Origin: Sphaerisporangium sp.
GTDB lineage: Bacteria; Actinomycetota; Actinomycetes; Streptosporangiales; Streptosporangiaceae
Direction of reading: 5' to 3'
DNA length: 34,364 nt
Assembly (NCBI GenBank): GCA_025964675.1
Contig: JAOPYI010000088.1
Span: 1 to 34,364 of the forward strand
In this document: positions 16,339 to 23,093 of the stretch, piece after piece
Position numbering within the stretch: position 1 is the stretch's first letter
Layout of the letters: every line of letters begins with the position of its first letter
Position numbers and translations under genes: made by a program
Notes under the pieces: generated by a model
The model's input: the letters and a program-made list of their open reading frames with translations, nothing else
Told to the model about the DNA's origin: nothing
Database searches by the model: none

Positions 16339-16376
16339 AAAATATGTTGCCGGGTTGACCGGTCCGCGTTTAGAGT
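16339..16376 (+). promoter_or_regulatory. WhiB7-type promoter of the whiB7 leader
   Basis: AAAATAT (16339-16345), one base, TTGCCG (16347-16352), an 18-nt spacer and TAGAGT (16371-16376). An AT-rich block directly upstream of the -35 is where WhiB7's AT-hook binds while its Fe-S domain contacts SigA, so this looks autoregulated. Transcription should begin near 16383. Confidence 0.65.
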
Positions 16377-16437
16377 CATGCACAAGCCGGTCGGACGAGC
16401 CCTGTCCGACCCCGCACTCGATTGGGAGGTGACCACC

Positions 16438-16779
16438 GTGAAGACGATTCAGATCTCGACGTCCGCCACGCCGTGGCTCGCTTCCCAGTGCGCCGGCAGC
16501 ACCACCGTCTCTGTCGCGGGTGCCCGGAGAATCACCGCTCCGATCACCATGCCCGCAACGCTTGGCCTCGCGGCCAATGGCGCGGCGAAACTGCGGCAGG
16601 AGAAGACTGCCCTGCTCCAGGCTCGCCTGGGCTCGGCCGCCTTCGCCTACGGCACCATCGGCATGGTCACCGACCACACGACGGCCTTCGGCCGTCAGGC
16701 CGGCGACCCGCAGACCACGAGCACCGCCAATGGTGGGGTGCAGGGTCCGCCACCCTGGAGGAAACCGGTCATAACCTGA
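16438..16779 (+). CDS. 113-residue leader ORF upstream of whiB7, function unknown
   Basis: GTG at 16438 has GGGAGG (16424-16429) at 8 nt, and codon third positions are strongly GC, so it is translated. An in-frame ATG at 16378 precedes the predicted transcription start and is rejected. No known domain is recognised. The centre has an amphipathic helix (AAKLRQEKTALLQARLGSAAFAYG), and the C-terminus is QGPPPWRKPVIT, containing a Pro-Pro-Pro-Trp motif of the kind that slows ribosomes. The stop codon lies inside a hairpin that competes with the terminator before whiB7. I infer a leader ORF that couples ribosome performance to whiB7 transcription; it might also have its own protein function. Confidence 0.75.
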   Translation: MKTIQISTSATPWLASQCAGSTTVSVAGARRITAPITMPATLGLAANGAAKLRQEKTALLQARLGSAAFAYGTIGMVTDHTTAFGRQAGDPQTTSTANGGVQGPPPWRKPVIT

Positions 16780-16800
16780 CCGGTTGAAAGAGCCTCCAGG
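16741..16800 (+). promoter_or_regulatory. putative attenuator hairpins of whiB7
   Basis: Hairpin A pairs CAGGGT (16741-16746) with ACCCTG (16752-16757). Hairpin B pairs CCTGGAGG (16754-16761) with CCTCCAGG (16793-16800) around an inner stem AACCGGTC/GACCGGTT (16763-16770 with 16778-16785). A and B exclude each other, and B takes the first three bases of the downstream terminator stem. The leader ORF stop (16777-16779) is inside B, so ribosome position would decide which folds form. Confidence 0.6.
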
Positions 16801-16837
16801 CCGCGGATCCGTACCAGGATCCGCGGCCTTCTTGTTG
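16798..16837 (+). terminator. strong intrinsic terminator in front of whiB7
   Basis: GGCCGCGGATCC (16799-16810), loop gtacca, GGATCCGCGGCC (16817-16828), flanked by an A-T pair and followed by ttcttgttgt. I see no good promoter between it and whiB7, so whiB7 expression should depend on read-through. Confidence 0.85.
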
Positions 16838-16899
16838 TACGGCCGCCAGATCCACCATCACACAACCCGATCAGTCCAGCAGACAGAAAGGTGACGCAG

Positions 16900-17169
16900 A
16901 TGGCGGTTTGGACGACCATGGACCTGGTCGACGAAGCCGATATCCCGTGTCGTACCGACCCCGACCTGTGGTTCGCCGAGTCCCCCGACGACGTCGAGTT
17001 CGCCAAGGCACTCTGTGGTGGGTGCCCGATCCAGAAGACCTGCCTGGCCCGCGCGCTGGAGCGCGAGGAGCCGTGGGGCGTCTGGGGTGGGGAGCTCGTC
17101 CTCCGGGGAACCGTCGTTCCGAAGAAGAGGCCGCGCGGGCGTCCGCGCAAGACCCCGGTCGCAGCCTGA
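16900..17169 (+). CDS. whiB7: WhiB7 family Fe-S transcription factor
   Basis: An 89-residue Wbl protein that binds a 4Fe-4S cluster, joins SigA and activates intrinsic antibiotic-resistance genes. The cluster Cys are 17, 39, 42 and 48 (IPCRTDPDLWF, then ALCGGCPIQKTC). The GVWGG turn is at 60-64, and the WhiB7-specific AT-hook RPRGRPRK at 77-84. ATG at 16900 has AAAGGTGA 5 nt upstream; a GTG at 16891 would bury that site. The order uvrD2, (tesB), whiB7, ABC1 kinase resembles the M. tuberculosis Rv3198c-Rv3197 locus. Regulation probably combines an autoregulated promoter and leader attenuation. Confidence 0.95.
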   Translation: MAVWTTMDLVDEADIPCRTDPDLWFAESPDDVEFAKALCGGCPIQKTCLARALEREEPWGVWGGELVLRGTVVPKKRPRGRPRKTPVAA

Positions 17170-17221
17170 AACAGCCCGCATGACTTCTTGACAAGCCTGA
17201 CCGATCGAAAGGATCACTCCG

Positions 17222-17416
17222 ATGAGCTTCCTCCCTTCCTGGACTTCCGAAATGCCGTATATGCATCAAGAACTGGTACGCGAGCGAATACAAATGCTTC
17301 ACCGCGAGGCCGAGGAGCAACGTCTCGCCAACCGGATCAAGCGCGTACGAAGGGCCCGTAAGCAGGCCGAACGTGCCACCGTACGCCTGCGGCAGGCGCT
17401 CGCGCGCATGGCATGA
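17222..17416 (+). CDS. 64-residue basic helical protein downstream of whiB7
   Basis: ATG at 17222 follows GAAAGGA at a usable distance. Beyond an N-terminal MSFLPSWTSEMPYMHQELV segment, the protein is one long charged helix (RERIQMLHREAEEQRLANRI, then RVRRARKQAERATVRLRQAL), very rich in Arg and Ala. I do not recognise a named family. It sits 52 nt after whiB7 and before a terminator, so it is most likely co-transcribed and induced with it. A nucleic-acid or ribosome contact would suit the charge but is only a guess. Confidence 0.75.
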   Translation: MSFLPSWTSEMPYMHQELVRERIQMLHREAEEQRLANRIKRVRRARKQAERATVRLRQALARMA

Positions 17417-17492
17417 CCAGGTCGTGAAACGCTCAGGACCATGGCATTCCTGGCTAGTGGAGTGACCGGGCTTCTGGCGTAACTATTGACAA

Positions 17493-17530
17493 GGAAAGGG
17501 GCGGTCCGGTCATCCGGGCCGCCCTTTCTG
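17493..17530. terminator. terminator between the whiB7 operon and the ABC1 kinase
   Basis: aaaggggcggtccgg (17495-17509), loop tcat, ccgggccgcccttt (17514-17527), with one bulged G and a G-T pair, then tct. It separates converging transcripts. Confidence 0.8.
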
Positions 17531-17604
17531 TGTTCATCCTGCCCTCTGTTTCGAGAGGCCGCCGGGCCTCGGGGGCCGATCCGGCGCCGGCGAGGATCTT
17601 TCCG

Positions 17605-18948
17605 TCAGGAGGCGGCGAGGGCGGTGGCCCTGCCCTCGGGGTCGTCGTCGGCGAAGCCGGGAACCCAGCGGACCACCTCGTCGCGGAAGCGCGCCGTGGT
17701 GCCGAGCTGGCACAGCACACCGATGCCGGCCGCGTGGACACGGTTGATCAGCACGTACGACGGCGGAAGGTTGAGCTGGCGCACGACGTTGGTGGGCCGC
17801 AGATCGGTCACGGTCGCGACCTGCTTCTGGAGCCACTCGCGGCTGAAGGTGAACTCCTCCACCTGGGTCGGCTCGACGTACGGCGCGAGGAAGGCACGCA
17901 GCGCCTCGACGTCGACCTCGATGTGCGGGCGGATGAACCCCTCGTCACGAAGACCCTGGACGACGGTCGCCATGTCCCCCTTGTTGAAGATGCGGGTGAG
18001 CGTGCCGAAGACGTCGGGGTAGCCGTCGGGCATGCGGTTCACCGCGCCGAAGTCGAGCACCCCCAGCCGGCCGTCGGGCAGCACGCGGAAGTTGCCGGGA
18101 TGCGGGTCGGCGTGGAGCATGCCGGCGCGGGAGGGCGAGCTGAACAGGAAGCGCACTAACAGCAGCCCGGCGTGGTCACGCTGCTCCTTGGTGCCACCAG
18201 AGATGATCTTGGACAGTGGCGTGCCCTCCATCCACTCGGTGACGAGGATCTGCTCGTTGGCGGCGATGACGTCGGGCACGCGGAAGTCGGGATCGTCGTG
18301 GTAGGCCATCGCGAACCCGTGCTGCGACTCCGCCTCGCGTAGGTAGTCGAGCTCCTCGGCGACGCGCTCTCTCAGCTCGCCGAGCATGGCCTTGATGTCG
18401 AGCCCGGGCAGGAGGACCCCGAAAAGCTTCCCGAGCCTCGCAAGCTGGTTGAAGTCGCCCAGCAGTGCCTTGCCCGCGCCGGGGTACTGGATCTTGACGG
18501 CCACCTCCCGGCCGTCGTGCCAGACCGCCTTGTGCACCTGGCCGATCGAGGCGGCGGCGGTGGGGGTGTCGTTGAACTCCAAAAAGTTCGCCCGCCAGTC
18601 GTCACCGAGCTGCTCGGTGAGGACAGCGTGGACCGTCGACGCCGGCAGCGGCGGCGCCGCGTCCTGCAGCTTGGTCAGCGTCGCGCGGTAGGGCCCGGCG
18701 ACCTCGGGCGGCAGCGCCGCCTCGAAGATCGAAAGAGCCTGGCCGAGCTTCATGGCACCCCCCTTGAGCTCGCCGAGAACCCGGAAGATCTGCTCGGAGG
18801 TGCGCTGCTGGATCTCCTGGGCGACGATCTCGGCGGACTTCCCACCGATCCTCTTGCCCAGCCCGAGAGCAGTGCGGCCGGCGAACCCCAGGGGGAGCGC
18901 CGCCAGCTTGGCGGAACGCGTCACGGCGTGTTGGGGGAAGTCACTCAC
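17605..18948 (-). CDS. ABC1 atypical kinase (UbiB/AarF family)
   Basis: A 447-residue ABC1-domain protein-kinase-like ATPase. The family marks are all visible: the KxGQ motif in GELKGGAMKLGQALS, the Ala-rich loop TAAASIGQVHKA replacing the Gly-rich loop, the lysine VAVKIQYPG, the ExD-type AEELDYLREAESQ, the catalytic HADPHPGNF and the LGVLDFGAV metal site. It has no obvious transmembrane helix. GTG at 18948 overlaps the ThiF-like stop (GTGA), so both are made from one transcript. Its place next to whiB7 matches Rv3197 of M. tuberculosis (from memory). The substrate is unknown; family members support quinone or lipid metabolism. Confidence 0.92.
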   Translation of the reverse strand: MSDFPQHAVTRSAKLAALPLGFAGRTALGLGKRIGGKSAEIVAQEIQQRTSEQIFRVLGELKGGAMKLGQALSIFEAALPPEVAGPYRATLTKLQDAAPPLPASTVHAVLTEQLGDDWRANFLEFNDTPTAAASIGQVHKAVWHDGREVAVKIQYPGAGKALLGDFNQLARLGKLFGVLLPGLDIKAMLGELRERVAEELDYLREAESQHGFAMAYHDDPDFRVPDVIAANEQILVTEWMEGTPLSKIISGGTKEQRDHAGLLLVRFLFSSPSRAGMLHADPHPGNFRVLPDGRLGVLDFGAVNRMPDGYPDVFGTLTRIFNKGDMATVVQGLRDEGFIRPHIEVDVEALRAFLAPYVEPTQVEEFTFSREWLQKQVATVTDLRPTNVVRQLNLPPSYVLINRVHAAGIGVLCQLGTTARFRDEVVRWVPGFADDDPEGRATALAAS

Positions 18949-20066
18949 GCGACCATTGTTAGCGGACCAAACTCGTTTCGACTACAACGACATTGCGGAT
19001 GAGCACTCCACGACCGTTTTTTCCAACGCCAATCAGGCATTACGTCTACTGTGCTATTGGTCACAACTGGCTCCAGCCCGTCGACACAACCCAGCGCCTG
19101 ACCGGCCGCCTGCGCCGCGACCAGCGTTGACAGCACCGTGTCGCACGCGATCTCACCCGCCGGGAAACCCCCTAGGCGGGCCCGGACCATCGGCCACGAC
19201 GGGTCGCGGTCGCGCCGGATCAGCTCCAGACAGTGCAGGCACGGAGTGCGGCCGGGAAGCACCAGGGGCCCGACCGAGCCGACGCCCTCGCCGGCGGTCA
19301 CGAGCAGGTGAGGGATCCGCAGCGCCACCAGCTCGCGGGTCACCACCGCGTCGAGCGGCCCCACGGGGGCGAGGACGACCAGGCCCGGATGGCGGGCCCC
19401 ATCGGTGAGGTGGGAGGCGGTGCGGCCGGTCCAGGCGTTGACGCCTGGTGCCACCCGTCGCGCGGCCGCCACCGCGCCGTCCTGCCTGGGTCGCCCGGCG
19501 TCCGCGTAGGACAGCCCGGCGGGGACGACGTCCTCGTGCCGTGCCGTGCCCGGATCGACGACGCACAGGTGGCCGATGCCCGAGGCGGCGAGAAGCACGA
19601 CGATCTGCGCCCCCACCCGGCCCGCGCCGTACACGCGGATGTACGCCTCGCGACGGCGCGCGAGCGCCGCGAGCCCGCCGTCGCCCGCGTCGGCCGCGGA
19701 CAGGGAAAGGGCGTCGAGATCGGGGCCCAGCCGGTCGCGCTCGGCGGCGGTCAGCCCGCGCAGCGGCTCGGGCCGCACGGACCCGTCGTCGAGCACCCCG
19801 CGCTCGGCCAGCAGGCGCACCATCTTGCGGACGGTGCCCTCATCGAGATCACCTTGGGCGATCAGCTCGTCGAGCGTGCGCGTGCCGTCAAGGCTCTCGA
19901 CGAACCTGCGCATGCGCGGCTCCAGATCGGTCAGCACGACCGCGCGGAGGGGGTGAACCCCGAGCTGGAGGGTCTGCTCGTCACGGTCGAGACGGCGCAG
20001 CGCGGGCTTCAGCCGGGGCCGGACGGGCTGCCGCGCGGGGGGCTTGGGTTGCTGGAGGGAGGTCAC
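18945..20066 (-). CDS. ThiF-like adenylyltransferase-fold protein with N-terminal wHTH-like domain
   Basis: A 373-residue protein of E1/MoeB/ThiF fold. Residues ~15-95 (LKPALRRLDRDEQTLQLGVHP, then FVESLDGTRTLDELIAQGDLDEGTVRKMVRLLAERGVL) look like the winged-helix leader-binding (RRE-like) domain found in azoline-type RiPP enzymes. The nucleotide-binding part is VYGAGRVGAQIVVLLAASGI followed by VVDPGTARHEDV. Zinc ligands are CLHC and QCRC near the C-terminus. GTG at 20066 is chosen because the only clear -10 (TATAGT, 20196-20191) puts the transcript start downstream of the longer ORF's start at 20213. No partner peptide gene was found nearby, so its substrate is unknown. Confidence 0.8.
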   Translation of the reverse strand: MTSLQQPKPPARQPVRPRLKPALRRLDRDEQTLQLGVHPLRAVVLTDLEPRMRRFVESLDGTRTLDELIAQGDLDEGTVRKMVRLLAERGVLDDGSVRPEPLRGLTAAERDRLGPDLDALSLSAADAGDGGLAALARRREAYIRVYGAGRVGAQIVVLLAASGIGHLCVVDPGTARHEDVVPAGLSYADAGRPRQDGAVAAARRVAPGVNAWTGRTASHLTDGARHPGLVVLAPVGPLDAVVTRELVALRIPHLLVTAGEGVGSVGPLVLPGRTPCLHCLELIRRDRDPSWPMVRARLGGFPAGEIACDTVLSTLVAAQAAGQALGCVDGLEPVVTNSTVDVMPDWRWKKRSWSAHPQCRCSRNEFGPLTMVA

Positions 20067-20190
20067 GATCGCGCAGCCTGGCACATCTCCGCCGGCCGCC
20101 GAAGGGCCTTGTCCCCGCCTGTGGATAACCTCGGCGCGACTCTGCCCGACGGGAGCAGTGCGCCCTGAGTGAACAGGGGCGGACCGATTT

Positions 20191-20196
20191 ACTATA
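20191..20196 (-). promoter_or_regulatory. -10 box of the ThiF/ABC1 operon
   Basis: TATAGT on the minus strand in an otherwise GC-rich divergent spacer. The -35 region is weak. It predicts a leader of about 115 nt before GTG 20066. Confidence 0.45.
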
Positions 20197-20331
20197 GAGG
20201 GTCCAGAATTCACCGCCTGCTGGGACAGGAGTGAGCGCTGTGCTTGCTGAACATCAGGCGAACGCGGATTGACCAGCGAAAACGTGATTCACCCCCTGTG
20301 GAATCCCAGAAGTCTCGGCTACCGTGCATAT

Positions 20332-20847
20332 GTGCCCCCCGAGACAGTCGAGGTCCGCCGGAGTGCACGCCGACGGCGGACCGTATCCGCATATCGCGAT
20401 GGCGACAAGACCATCGTGCTTCTGCCTGCCGGTTTGAGCAGGACGGATGAGGAACAATGGGTCCGCCGGATGCTCGACCGGCTCGCCGCCAAAGAGCAGC
20501 GCAGACGCCCGAGCGACGACGACCTGCTCGAACGGGCCAGAGAGCTGGCCACCCGCTATCTCGACGCGAAAGCATGGCCCACCAGCGTGCGATGGGTCGA
20601 GAACCAACGGCACCGCTGGGGGTCGTGCACCCCTGATCACGGCACCATCCGGCTCTCGACGCGCCTGCGGGGCATGCCCGCCTGGGTCGTCGACTACGTG
20701 ATCATGCATGAGCTGGTGCACCTTCTGGTGCCGAGCCACGGCTCGAGGTTCTGGGCGCTGGTGGAGCGTTACCCCAAGGCCGAGCGGGCACGCGGCTTCC
20801 TTGAGGGCTATTCCATGGCGGCCAACGGGTCCACGGAGGAATGTTGA
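20332..20847 (+). CDS. YgjP/SprT-like zinc metallopeptidase
   Basis: A 171-residue metallopeptidase of the YgjP (DUF45, M48-type) family. The zinc motif HELVHLLVPSHGSRFW gives H126, E127, H130 and H136, and RWGSC (~100-104) is the usual upstream element. The N-terminus VPPETVEVRRSARRRRTVSAY is typical for actinobacterial members. I start at GTG 20332: TACCGT ends 6 nt upstream, so the mRNA would be leaderless, and the extra codons back to TTG 20269 have poor GC at third positions. It overlaps the next gene slightly. The role is probably protein or peptide cleavage in the cytosol. Confidence 0.85.
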   Translation: MPPETVEVRRSARRRRTVSAYRDGDKTIVLLPAGLSRTDEEQWVRRMLDRLAAKEQRRRPSDDDLLERARELATRYLDAKAWPTSVRWVENQRHRWGSCTPDHGTIRLSTRLRGMPAWVVDYVIMHELVHLLVPSHGSRFWALVERYPKAERARGFLEGYSMAANGSTEEC

Positions 20848-21431
20848 GGCTGGCGGCCGTCCTCGTCACACCCGCGATGGGCAAGGGTGCGCCGCCGGGG
20901 GTCGACCCCGAAGAGTTCCTTCTCGCCCTCGCCGAGGACACCTACGAGATCGTGGCCGGACTCGACCTGGTCGAGCCGGTGATCCTCGCCGCCGGCGTCG
21001 ACGGGCTGGACGACCTCGCCTGGCCGGGCACCAGAGTTCTCCGGATCCCCGACTCGCCCGGCCCCGCCGAGGCCTTCGCGGCGCTCCAGCCGTACGGCGA
21101 GGAGGCGGTGGTGATCAGCGGTGACGCGCCCGACCTGCCACCGCTGCTGATCGGCAAGCTCTTCCGCGAGCTCGGCCGCGCGTCCATCGCGGTCTGCCCC
21201 GCGGCCGACGGCGGTGCGGTCGCGATGGCCGCCCGGCTGCCGTTCCCCGAGTGGGCCTCGGCCGGTCTGGACGATCCCGACGTGGTCGCACGGCTCCGAG
21301 ACCAGGCACCGGGGAGCCGGATGGTCGCCACCGGGCCCGGCTGGCACCGGCTCCGCGCCCCCGGCGACGTCGCCAGGCTGGACCCCGGCCTCGAAGGCTG
21401 GGAGAACACCCGGGCGCTGCTCAGCGCCTAG
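20844..21431 (+). CDS. DUF2064-like nucleotidyl/glycosyltransferase-fold protein
   Basis: A 195-residue protein resembling the DUF2064 (TIGR04282-like) group. AAVLVTPAMGKGAPPGVDPEE is the first strand and loop, and VVISGDAPDLPPLLIGKLFREL carries the Asp pair where this fold binds metal and sugar nucleotide. The first loop lacks the usual Lys/Arg-rich NTP-binding pattern. TTG at 20844 overlaps the metallopeptidase stop; GGAGGA (20835-20840) is close, and the ATG at 20841 is nearly on top of it. It is co-transcribed with the metallopeptidase. The reaction is unknown. Confidence 0.65.
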   Translation: MRLAAVLVTPAMGKGAPPGVDPEEFLLALAEDTYEIVAGLDLVEPVILAAGVDGLDDLAWPGTRVLRIPDSPGPAEAFAALQPYGEEAVVISGDAPDLPPLLIGKLFRELGRASIAVCPAADGGAVAMAARLPFPEWASAGLDDPDVVARLRDQAPGSRMVATGPGWHRLRAPGDVARLDPGLEGWENTRALLSA

Positions 21432-21436
21432 CCCGG

Positions 21437-22459
21437 TCAGTGGCCGGCCGGCAGTGACAGCTCCGTGAGCACGGCCCGGTGGTCGGTGCCGGGAACGTCG
21501 TACACGTGGTAGCTCCGCACGGAGACGCGCTGGTCGGCGAGCACGTGGTCGATCGTGATCAGCGGGGGCACCCGCTTGTTCGCGGGCCACGTCGGGGTCA
21601 GGCCGTTGCCCGTGGCGTCGCCCGCGTCGTGGTAGCCCCGCGCCATCAGGCGGCGCATCTCAGCGTGGTCGAGGCTCGCGTTGAAGTCGCCCGCGAGGAT
21701 GCGGAACGGCCCGGAGGTCGACCCCGGCGGCAGCGCCCTGAGCCCTTCGGTCCACTCCGTGACCTGGGGGCCCAGCGGGGGAAAGGTGTGCACGTCGACG
21801 ATCTCGAGCCGGGCTCCGCTCGGCAGGCTCAGCGTGACCGCCGGCATGTTGTGCCCGATCACCCGGAACAGCCCGTCGAGCTGGGTGACCGGATGGATGG
21901 AGAAGATGCCGCTGCCCGCCGCGCTCCACTCGTCCTGCAGGACCCGGTGGGGCATCAGCTCCTTGAGCCCGGCCGCGTCGAGGTCGGCCACGGCCCCGGG
22001 CGTGAGCTCCTGGGTGTTGAGGATGTCGGGCCGGTGGCGCCGGACCAGGTCGACCACGGTCTGCGCGTCACCGTGGCCGAAGAAGAGGTTCACCGTGAGC
22101 ACCGTGAACTGCTGACCGGACGCGGCCGACGCGGCGGGAGCGTCCCCGAAGGCGCGGGGGAGCACGCTGAACCCGAGCACGGCCGTCGTGGCGAGCGCGA
22201 CGGCGGTCACCACCTTCTTCCTGGACAGGACGGAGAGCAGCACCGGCACCAGCGAGCCCGCCGCGGCGTACGGCGTGGCGGTCATGATCTGCGCCGGGAA
22301 CGATCCACGTTCCAGGCCTCCCACCCGGCCGACGGCCCAGGCGGCGAACGGCGTCACCGCGAGCCAGGCGAGTGTGCCGGGCACGCGAAGGCGAAGCCGT
22401 CGTAGACGGGAGGGCGTCATGATCACGCCACCCACCGGTGTGTCGGTCGTGGTGTCCAC
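21437..22459 (-). CDS. membrane-anchored endonuclease/exonuclease/phosphatase family protein
   Basis: A 340-residue protein with about three N-terminal hydrophobic segments (residues ~28-110) followed by an EEP domain facing outside. EEP motifs are TVLTVNLFFGHGD, PDILNTQELT (metal-binding Glu), EIVDVHTFPP, ILAGDFNASLDH, ITIDHVLA and the final VPGTDHRAVLTEL with the catalytic His. Such proteins act on nucleic acids or phosphodiesters/phospholipids; the substrate is open. GTG at 22459 has AGGGG 4 nt upstream; ATG at 22420 is possible. It ends only 5 nt from the converging gene, with no terminator seen. Confidence 0.82.
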   Translation of the reverse strand: MDTTTDTPVGGVIMTPSRLRRLRLRVPGTLAWLAVTPFAAWAVGRVGGLERGSFPAQIMTATPYAAAGSLVPVLLSVLSRKKVVTAVALATTAVLGFSVLPRAFGDAPAASAASGQQFTVLTVNLFFGHGDAQTVVDLVRRHRPDILNTQELTPGAVADLDAAGLKELMPHRVLQDEWSAAGSGIFSIHPVTQLDGLFRVIGHNMPAVTLSLPSGARLEIVDVHTFPPLGPQVTEWTEGLRALPPGSTSGPFRILAGDFNASLDHAEMRRLMARGYHDAGDATGNGLTPTWPANKRVPPLITIDHVLADQRVSVRSYHVYDVPGTDHRAVLTELSLPAGH

Positions 22460-22550
22460 CCATCCCCTAACTCGCCTCGCTGTTACGACCCCGACCCTAT
22501 CCAGCGCGTGTAGGAATCGCGTGAAGACGGCGCGCCTGTCCAGAGGCCGG

Positions 22551-23093
22551 TCAGGACAGCAGGACCGCTCGGGCGCGTCTGGCGAGCCGGCGGGTGGCCT
22601 CGTCCGTCGGCTCGGGGATGTCGTCCACCGCGACCCATCGGAGCTCCAGCGACTCGTGACTGATCACGAACTCCGCCCCGGGCGGTGCCACGGCTCCGTA
22701 CTCCACGTCGAGGTGCCAGCTGAATGGGGGATGGCACCAGACCCGGTGACGGTCGAGGGCGAGCGGGCCTGGCAGGAGCGTGAGCTCCGGGATGCCTGAC
22801 TCCTCCGTGGCCTCGCGCAGCGCGGCGTCCTCGAGGGAGATGTCAGGGACCTCGCAGTGACCGCCCATGGGCAGCCACATCTTGGCCTTCGGGTGCGAGG
22901 TCAGCAGCACTTTGGCGCCGTCGTGTGAGAGCACCGCCGTGGTCGCCGTCAGGTGGCCCGGCGCGCAGGAGCGCCACATGGCGTCGTCGTGCGTGTGCAG
23001 GTGCTCGACGAACTCCTTGCGGAGCAGCTCCTCGGCGGGGGTGGGCGCCGTCCACCGGGTCAGCGCGGCAAGCGCGGAGTCGCGCAGGGTCAT
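22551..23093 (-). CDS. Nudix hydrolase
   Basis: A 180-residue MutT-type hydrolase. The Nudix region is PMGGHCEVPDISLEDAALRE followed by ATEESGI, which has one extra residue relative to the canonical spacing before REATEESG, as seen in other actinobacterial GGHCE-type proteins. The N-terminal LLRKEFVEHLHTHDDAMWRSC and TATTAVLSHDGAKVLLTSHP segments match that subgroup. ATG at 23093 overlaps the DUF2342 stop (ATGA), so the two are coupled. The substrate, a nucleoside diphosphate derivative, cannot be read. Confidence 0.88.
   Translation of the reverse strand: MTLRDSALAALTRWTAPTPAEELLRKEFVEHLHTHDDAMWRSCAPGHLTATTAVLSHDGAKVLLTSHPKAKMWLPMGGHCEVPDISLEDAALREATEESGIPELTLLPGPLALDRHRVWCHPPFSWHLDVEYGAVAPPGAEFVISHESLELRWVAVDDIPEPTDEATRRLARRARAVLLS

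Noticed and set aside
20041-20213. Longer start for the ThiF-like protein
   Set aside because: It would begin upstream of the predicted transcription start, and the extra residues look non-coding.
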